A stretch of 64,000 nt of DNA, from positions 248,001 to 312,000 of the forward strand of contig NZ_FONM01000001.1 of the NCBI RefSeq assembly GCF_900112935.1, read 5' to 3'. Positions within the stretch are counted from its first letter, which is position 1. Each line of letters opens with the position of its first letter. The notes below the pieces were generated by a model that saw only the letters and a list, made by a program, of their open reading frames with translations, ran no database searches and was not told the DNA's origin. This DNA comes from Trichococcus pasteurii. GTDB taxonomy: Bacteria; Bacillota; Bacilli; Lactobacillales; Aerococcaceae. Below are positions 57,988 to 64,000 of this stretch, in pieces. Position numbers and translations under genes: made by a program.

Positions 57988-59541
57988 ATGGGAAGCTTTT
58001 TACATACAATTCATGATCAAGGAGTGAGTATTCTGGCCGACGCAATCGAGTACAGTAAAATAAATGAAGCAAGCTATCTGTCAGCGGACAATTTCCAGCG
58101 CTACCGTACCATCATGCACTTTTTCTATCAGCAGCATCGGAAGATGAACGATTTGCTGTACCGGGGAGATGTGCTGGAGTACATGCAGAGTCTGGATGGA
58201 TTTGCGGGCTATTCCGAAAAAGAATTGGATCAGGATCTGACCAGCCTGGTGGGATGGGAAAACCTGGAGACGCGTCAGGAAATGAGCGAACCCAAGAGCA
58301 TAGCGGAATACAAAAATAAACATTTCCGCTACCAGATTTCCGAAACCAGCATCGCGATCGAAGAGATGCTGGAGAAATTGAGCGGCAAGACCGGCCACAG
58401 CAGAGGGGCCTTGGATAAGAATACTTTTGAAAGGTTTCTGTCAGCCATAAGGGAGTTGGATCAACAATCCGACGAGAAGGAACTGTTCAACATTTGGCAG
58501 GACACCGTCACGCATTTTACGAGCATCAAAACCAATACATCCGACTACATCGGCTATCTGAACAGCGAACGGACGGAAAGCCAGATGCAGACGGAGGCGT
58601 TCCTGGTATTCAAAGACCAGTTCGTTTTTTATCTGCGGGACTTCATTGTTACGATGCAGAACACTTCCTATCAGATCCAGCACGCTTTGCAGGGAGTATC
58701 CAAGGAAAAACTATTGCTCGTCGCCAGATGCGTCATCAACCATGAAAAAGAGATTCCCCGCTTTGATGAAACGGTTCTGGATGAGGTGAAACTGACGGCT
58801 GAGCTTTTTGGGATTTGGGACACGATGCTTGCTTGGTTCATCGATGGGCAAGGGAAGTCCAGTGAGTACAGTTCCTTGATGAAACAGACCAATCAGGCCA
58901 TCAGCAAAATCACCCGGATGATCCAACGTTTCAGCGACCGCATGCAACAGCATCAGAGCCGGAAAAAGGACTATATCCACTTGGCTGAGTGGTTCCTGCA
59001 CTGTCGGTCCGTTGAGGAAGCGCATCAGCTTTCCTCGCAGGTATTCGGCGCCTTTCACACGCAGCACTATTATGTGAAGCCTTCCGAAACCAGCATCAAA
59101 TTTGCGGACATCTGGGATATTCCGGCGACCGTCCATGAGACGATTCCGCATATCAGAGCGTATCGGGAACGGACAAGCGCGACGGCCTTCTCGCGAAATA
59201 CCCAGGCGAAGAAAGAAGCCGTAGTGGCCCATCTGCAGCAACGGCAAGAACTCGAAAAATCCCTGCAGCACTATATCCAGAACGGAAAGATCGATTTGAT
59301 TGAACATCCCTTTATGGATGCATCAATCCGGAAATTATTGTTGAAATGGCTGAGCCTGTCTTTCCAGAATGAAGAGAGAACCATCGCAACCGAATTTGGC
59401 CAAGTTTTCGCGATCAAGGTTGATAGGAGCGTAAAAGTCATGTTGGAATCCGAAGATGGCTTTTTGGAGATGCCGAATGTCGTCTATATGCTGATTGACA
59501 AGGAAAATACAGGAGGTGACAGGAATGCCGGCAAGCAGTGA
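57988..59541 (+). CDS. jetA: Wadjet type II JetA (DUF2397 / TIGR02677)
   Basis: About 517 residues. Kleisin-like subunit of the SMC-type Wadjet complex that cleaves circular plasmid DNA. Seen: YLSADNFQRYRTIMHFFYQQ, the DUF2397-type start, long helical middle, and C-terminal LLKWLSLSF with winged-helix-like end. Start is uncertain: ATG 57988 lacks a ribosome site, whereas AAGGAG at 58019 precedes an in-frame CTG at 58033 and overlaps GTG 58024. It overlaps jetB by 17 bases. Assignment is by family recall plus gene order. Confidence 0.85.
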   Translation: MGSFLHTIHDQGVSILADAIEYSKINEASYLSADNFQRYRTIMHFFYQQHRKMNDLLYRGDVLEYMQSLDGFAGYSEKELDQDLTSLVGWENLETRQEMSEPKSIAEYKNKHFRYQISETSIAIEEMLEKLSGKTGHSRGALDKNTFERFLSAIRELDQQSDEKELFNIWQDTVTHFTSIKTNTSDYIGYLNSERTESQMQTEAFLVFKDQFVFYLRDFIVTMQNTSYQIQHALQGVSKEKLLLVARCVINHEKEIPRFDETVLDEVKLTAELFGIWDTMLAWFIDGQGKSSEYSSLMKQTNQAISKITRMIQRFSDRMQQHQSRKKDYIHLAEWFLHCRSVEEAHQLSSQVFGAFHTQHYYVKPSETSIKFADIWDIPATVHETIPHIRAYRERTSATAFSRNTQAKKEAVVAHLQQRQELEKSLQHYIQNGKIDLIEHPFMDASIRKLLLKWLSLSFQNEERTIATEFGQVFAIKVDRSVKVMLESEDGFLEMPNVVYMLIDKENTGGDRNAGKQ

Positions 59542-60727
59542 GGATATCCGCGAAGGACTCAGCATCCTCTTTGAAAATTTTTGGATCATACGGGAAACCG
59601 ATAAGGACGTCTACCATCAGCTTTTGCGCATCGAAAACGACCTGAAGCGCGTCACCCAGAGAATATTCGGGCTGCGCTTGATTGTGCATGCTAAATTCAT
59701 CAAGTTGGAAAAAATCCCATTTGAATCCCAGGATTGGATGGGCATCACGACTTTCAACGAGCCGATGGATTATGCCCTGTTTGCCTGCGCGATGGCCTAT
59801 ACGGAGGATAAAAGCGAAGGCGAAGCGTTTCTGATCAATGAACTCGTTGATGAACTGGACCTGTTTTATCCTGAACGGGACCTCCTGGACTGGACCAATT
59901 TCAACCACCGAAAAAGCCTAGTGCGCGTTCTGAACGTGATGACTGACATGCAATTGATCGATACGATCGAGGGGAAGACCGATGATTTCGCGACCTCCGA
60001 GTCCAATGAAGTACTCTACAAAGTCAGCCCCTACAGCAAATATTTCATGCGTTCCTATCCAGAAGACATCACCCAATTCCAGGATTGGCGGGAATTGATG
60101 CAGATGGAACGGGAGCGGGCCGAAGAAGAGACGAGCACGGTCGCTTTCAGACGGCTGATGATGGAACCGGCGATCCTGCGCACCGAAGAGAACGACAGAT
60201 TGTTTTATTATCTGCGCAATCAGCAACAGTACATCAGTGCTTTTTTTGAAAAAAATACGCCATACACCTTCGAGTTGACGAAGGATGTGGCGATGTTGAC
60301 GCTGGAGGAGCGCCTGAAGCAGCAGACTTATTTCCCAATGCTGAAATCTGCCGACGAGAGCCTGCTGCAGCTGGCGGAGATGGTCCGCACTTCGGATTAT
60401 GCAGCGGACGCATATGGGTGCATCCATTTATCGAAAAATCAATGGCTGGCTCTGATCGGCCAGCATGCCACCCAGAACAGGAAGGGCTGGTCGAAGGAAT
60501 ACCGCGAGAGCGTTGATAAAAAATTGGCCAGATTGATACTGGAGAATGGCATCAAGTGGCGTTTCTTTGCAGAAGATGGAGACGGAAACGTCACGATCCT
60601 CCCGACATTTGCGCGCAATACAGGCAAGTACCCGCAGGATTTTCTTCAGAAATTGTTGGAGGAAGATGATATGCCTGAGGAAGAATTTGATGGAGATGAG
60701 GGAGACAGCAGTGAACAAAACGAATAA
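59525..60727 (+). CDS. jetB: Wadjet type II JetB (DUF2398 / TIGR02678)
   Basis: 400 residues, winged-helix subunit (MukE-like) of the Wadjet complex. N-terminus EDIREGLSILFENFWI, then IFGLRLIVHAKFIKLEKIP, helical to the end, closing with an acidic tail (DDMPEEEFDGDEGDSSEQNE). Length of about 400 separates it from the short DUF4194 JetB of type I. ATG 59525 follows AGGAGG by 8 bases. Confidence 0.87.
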   Translation: MPASSEDIREGLSILFENFWIIRETDKDVYHQLLRIENDLKRVTQRIFGLRLIVHAKFIKLEKIPFESQDWMGITTFNEPMDYALFACAMAYTEDKSEGEAFLINELVDELDLFYPERDLLDWTNFNHRKSLVRVLNVMTDMQLIDTIEGKTDDFATSESNEVLYKVSPYSKYFMRSYPEDITQFQDWRELMQMERERAEEETSTVAFRRLMMEPAILRTEENDRLFYYLRNQQQYISAFFEKNTPYTFELTKDVAMLTLEERLKQQTYFPMLKSADESLLQLAEMVRTSDYAADAYGCIHLSKNQWLALIGQHATQNRKGWSKEYRESVDKKLARLILENGIKWRFFAEDGDGNVTILPTFARNTGKYPQDFLQKLLEEDDMPEEEFDGDEGDSSEQNE

Positions 60728-63700
60728 ATGGGTAATGAACAGAACCGGCATCGTCAATTTCTGGTACTATGATGAACAATATTTTGAGTTCGCTGATGGG
60801 AAAATGTTGTTGCGCGGCTCCAACGGATCGGGTAAATCGGTGACGATGCAGAGTCTGCTGCCTACCTTGTTGGACGGCAAAACGGACCCGACCCGGCTGG
60901 ATTCTTTCGGAAGCCGCGCCAGAAAGATGGAAGATTATCTTTTGGGTGAGGAGCAGGTGTCGAAGATTCAGGAACGGACAGGTTATCTCTTCCTGGAATT
61001 CAAACGGAAAGAACAGGATTCCTATTTGACGGTCGGCATCGGACTGCAGGCCAAACGGGGAGGCTCGTTGGGGAAATGGTACTTCGGAATCACGGACGGC
61101 AGGCGAATAGGCATGGACTTCAGCCTGTTTGAGGAGCTGAAAAGGGAGCAGCTGCAGCCTTTGTCCAAACGCCAATTAACCAACCGAATTGCCGAGGGCG
61201 GAAAAGTGATGTCTTCCCAGAAGGAATACCAGGAATTTGTGAACGAACGCATTTTTGGGTTCGACAGTCTGGGCCAATTTGAAGATTGCATCAAATTGTT
61301 GATGGAATTGCGCAGCCCAAAATTATCCAGGGCATTCACGCCGACAGAAATCTACAAAATTTTGACGAATTCCCTACCAGCACTGAAGGAAGATGATCTC
61401 CAACCGGTTTCGCGGACATTGGAACAGATCGATGCCAGCCGCGAACGGCTCGGCCAGTTCGAGCGCGAATCCAAGGCGGTAGGCAAAATCCAACAGAGCT
61501 ACGAAAGTTTGTACGAAGAGAAACTGAGGCAGTTGGCGAACCGTTGGCTGGAGAACGACCAAATGACGAAGCAGAAGCAAGCCAAGATAGACGCCGATAC
61601 GGCCCAACGGGATGAACTTACCAGCATCTTGGCTGCGCTGCAGAAGGAGCAGGAAGAGCTGGAACAGAATCTTTTGCTCTGGCGTCAGGAACAGGATGAA
61701 CTGAAACAGAATGAGGCCTATCAGCTGATCGAGAAGGGAACCCAGCTCAAACAAAGTCTGGAGAGCAGCAAGTTGGCTCTGGATATATATAGTGGCAGGG
61801 TAAGCAAGAAAGAGCAGCAGGTGGCTGAAACTCTTAACAAGTTGGAAGATTACATCCGGAATCTGGAGCGGGCCGAAAAGGAATTGGTTGCTTTGGCTGA
61901 CGAAATGGCGGAACACGCAGAGGGATCCGGTTACCTTGTTGAAAATGAACAGCATCTGGCCGACTTCGAAAGAAAGACAAGGGAACATTCCTTTGAGTTT
62001 TGGAAATCAAAGAACCTAGTATATAGGGATCATTTGCGCTACATGGTCTCGCTGTTCAAGGACCTGAACGCAGCGGTGGACGTCCAGAAACGCATCGACA
62101 AGGAACTGGGTGACATAGCCGAAAAACTGGAGGCTGACCGGAAAAATGAGCGGCAATGGCAGGGAATCTTTACTGATGAAAAGGAAAAACTCATCAGCGA
62201 TTTCAGCCACTGGCAGAACCAAGCACATTTCACGGTGCCACAAACCGAGTACAGCGAGGTCCTTCGTAGACTGGAAGGCCTGTATGCGAAAACGATCCGG
62301 TTTACGCAGGTCACTGAGCCGATTTACAGGGCCGCAAATGATGAAAAACAACGCATCAGCAATGTTCTGCTGCCGATCAGGAGCCGGATGCAATCGATCA
62401 GGAAAACCATTGCAGAGCACGAAAAAGAAATGCGCGCCTGGAAAGATGAGAAGGATCCAATTCCGGAGCGGAGCAAGGCCAGTCAAAACTATCGCGAACA
62501 ATTGGCGCAAGCGAGTATTGCGGCTGAACCGTTCTACTCCTGTGTCGATTTCAGATCCAACTTGGCCGACGAGAAACGCAATGCTATTGAAAGTGCATTG
62601 ATGGAGACCGGATTTTTGGATGCCTTACTTTCTGAAGAAAAGTTGGTATTGGAAGGCGACAGACAATTGTTGCCGAATCCGCAGTTCTTCACCCAGACCC
62701 TGGCTGATTACCTTGTCCCCGATAGCAGTGGGCGCAGCGTGGATGCCGGCTATGTGCAGGACATTCTCCAATCGATTGAAGTGATCGACGGTGGCGAGTT
62801 CGAATCCACAGCCCCGATCATTTCAGAAGACGGCAGTTACCGGCTGTTTTCGCTGAGAGGTAAAGCGGACACGGACTATCGAGCCAGCTATATCGGCAAA
62901 GCCAGTCGGGAACGCTACAGGATGGAAAAAATCCGGTCATTGGAGGAAGAAATCGAGCGCCTGGATGCAGAACTGCAGACGACTCTGGTGGAGGAGAGCG
63001 GATTATTGGCTACCATGAATGCTGTTGATGCCGACCTGACGCTTCTTCCTGACGACAAGGAACTCGCTTTTGCCAACCACAACATTTTGGAGATGGAGAT
63101 GGAGATCAGTCGCGGCGAGAGCGAGTTGGAACGAAAACAAAGAGAACTGCAGGAAATCAAAAACAAGGCAGATAATTTGAGGATCACACTACATCAATCG
63201 GCTAAAGGAAACACGATTGGTTTTACTTTGGCTGAATACGAAGGGGCCGAAAAATCATTCGATTATTATCAACTTTCATTTCAAAATTGGACTGAAGTGA
63301 CGAGGAAAAAAAGCTATATTGCTGATAACAGTGCAGAGACAGAAAAGCAATTGAATATGCTACGTGAAGATTTTCAGGAATCGCTAGCGGACTACGATGA
63401 AGAGGCAGCGAATCAGCATAAGCTTGAAAGGCTATTGGACTCAAATTTGGAACTGCAGAAAATCAACAATGTCGCCGAAATAACGGAACGGATCGAGTCT
63501 TGCATTCGAAACATCACGGATGGAGAAGGGCGCAGGAAAACTATTCAGCAAGAGCAACACGATCATGGCACCAAGTACACAGTCATCAAAATGAACCTGA
63601 AACAGCTCGAGGAACAGATCCGCTTCGACAAGCCGTATACACAACTATGGAGGGATACCTTTGCGAAAGAGATTGCCAGATACGGCAAAGGTGGAGATAA

Positions 63701-64000
63701 ATCTTTGACAGCTTTAGCCGAAGACTACCTAATAAATTGGGCCAATCAGGAGAATCGCTTGGTGCAGTTGGAGGGAAATCTGGATGCCATCCATCGGCAA
63801 ATGGAATCGGACCTGATCGACTACCGTCCGAAAATCATCCAGGAACAGATCGTTACAGAGCCGACTTGGTTCAACGAGTTCGAGGCTCAGGAATTCCGCG
63901 ACAAAATGGAGATTTGGCATCATGCAAATCAAATCAGGATCTACCAAGTGAACTCGGAGGGGGCATGGAGAAGTCCGAATGACCTGAAAAAGAGCTTAGA
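60711..64000 (+). CDS. jetC: Wadjet type II JetC, SMC-like ATPase (3' truncated by window)
   Basis: At least 1096 residues, open to the window end. Motor subunit that extrudes DNA loops. N-terminal Walker A GSNGSGKS (about 36-43) within MNRTGIVNFWYYDEQYFEF, TIGR02680-type. A long coiled coil follows (from about residue 245). The signature motif, Walker B and probably jetD lie beyond. GTG 60711 has GAGGGAG upstream and overlaps jetB by 17 bases; ATG 60735 is less likely. No in-frame stop was noticed. Confidence 0.87.
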   Translation, partial: MNKTNKWVMNRTGIVNFWYYDEQYFEFADGKMLLRGSNGSGKSVTMQSLLPTLLDGKTDPTRLDSFGSRARKMEDYLLGEEQVSKIQERTGYLFLEFKRKEQDSYLTVGIGLQAKRGGSLGKWYFGITDGRRIGMDFSLFEELKREQLQPLSKRQLTNRIAEGGKVMSSQKEYQEFVNERIFGFDSLGQFEDCIKLLMELRSPKLSRAFTPTEIYKILTNSLPALKEDDLQPVSRTLEQIDASRERLGQFERESKAVGKIQQSYESLYEEKLRQLANRWLENDQMTKQKQAKIDADTAQRDELTSILAALQKEQEELEQNLLLWRQEQDELKQNEAYQLIEKGTQLKQSLESSKLALDIYSGRVSKKEQQVAETLNKLEDYIRNLERAEKELVALADEMAEHAEGSGYLVENEQHLADFERKTREHSFEFWKSKNLVYRDHLRYMVSLFKDLNAAVDVQKRIDKELGDIAEKLEADRKNERQWQGIFTDEKEKLISDFSHWQNQAHFTVPQTEYSEVLRRLEGLYAKTIRFTQVTEPIYRAANDEKQRISNVLLPIRSRMQSIRKTIAEHEKEMRAWKDEKDPIPERSKASQNYREQLAQASIAAEPFYSCVDFRSNLADEKRNAIESALMETGFLDALLSEEKLVLEGDRQLLPNPQFFTQTLADYLVPDSSGRSVDAGYVQDILQSIEVIDGGEFESTAPIISEDGSYRLFSLRGKADTDYRASYIGKASRERYRMEKIRSLEEEIERLDAELQTTLVEESGLLATMNAVDADLTLLPDDKELAFANHNILEMEMEISRGESELERKQRELQEIKNKADNLRITLHQSAKGNTIGFTLAEYEGAEKSFDYYQLSFQNWTEVTRKKSYIADNSAETEKQLNMLREDFQESLADYDEEAANQHKLERLLDSNLELQKINNVAEITERIESCIRNITDGEGRRKTIQQEQHDHGTKYTVIKMNLKQLEEQIRFDKPYTQLWRDTFAKEIARYGKGGDKSLTALAEDYLINWANQENRLVQLEGNLDAIHRQMESDLIDYRPKIIQEQIVTEPTWFNEFEAQEFRDKMEIWHHANQIRIYQVNSEGAWRSPNDLKKSL

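Overview
This window looks like the chromosome of a low-G+C Gram-positive bacterium of the Lactobacillales, most likely a Carnobacteriaceae member such as Trichococcus. That is inference from gene order and protein character: Firmicutes-type S12 loop, zinc-type S14 and L36, LacI/PTS sugar loci, class I aldolase, Shine-Dalgarno-rich starts and Rho-independent terminators. No rRNA or tRNA gene was seen.

Layout. 1-6.2 kb: housekeeping genes ftsH (5' end outside the window), hslO, cysK, dusB and lysS. 6.3-11.1 kb: the str operon rpsL-rpsG-fusA-tuf, followed by a group II intron remnant and a minus-strand ammonium transporter fused to a PII domain. This insertion lies between the str operon and the S10 operon. 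13.7-27.9 kb: the S10-spc-alpha ribosomal super-operon (rpsJ to rplQ, with secY, adk, infA, rpoA). 28.3-35.3 kb: the ECF vitamin transporter module ecfA1-ecfA2-ecfT, truA, a chorismate mutase, a minus-strand metI-like gene, a small hypothetical gene and rplM-rpsI.

From 35.3 kb the content becomes accessory: a 42-residue ORF, a pair of related small membrane proteins behind an inverted repeat, and a MarR/nitroreductase pair. A minus-strand redox operon follows (helix-turn-helix/TPR regulator, ApbE flavin transferase, FMN reductase, FMN reductase-PAS fusion). Then come an SDR oxidoreductase, a LacI/GH13/PTS alpha-glucoside operon, a GPH sugar symporter, a GDPD-like gene, a decayed PHP hydrolase, a HAD hydrolase, a GlnQHMP-type amino acid ABC transporter with a GlnR-type operator, and class I aldolase. 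The window ends inside jetC of a type II Wadjet (JetABCD) defence system.

The most interesting signals are: (1) the ApbE operon, whose FMN reductase-PAS protein ends in two tandem copies of a D-A-x-[ST]-S-A-S motif resembling ApbE flavinylation sites, suggesting a cytoplasmic covalently flavinylated redox protein; (2) an intergenic repeat family of three 51-bp units found at two loci, each just after a terminator; (3) the AmtB-PII fusion lacking the classical uridylylation tyrosine; (4) the Wadjet operon; (5) a nested inverted-repeat element between ecfT and truA. Coordinates and motifs were read by eye. Functional claims rest on family recognition and were not searched against databases.
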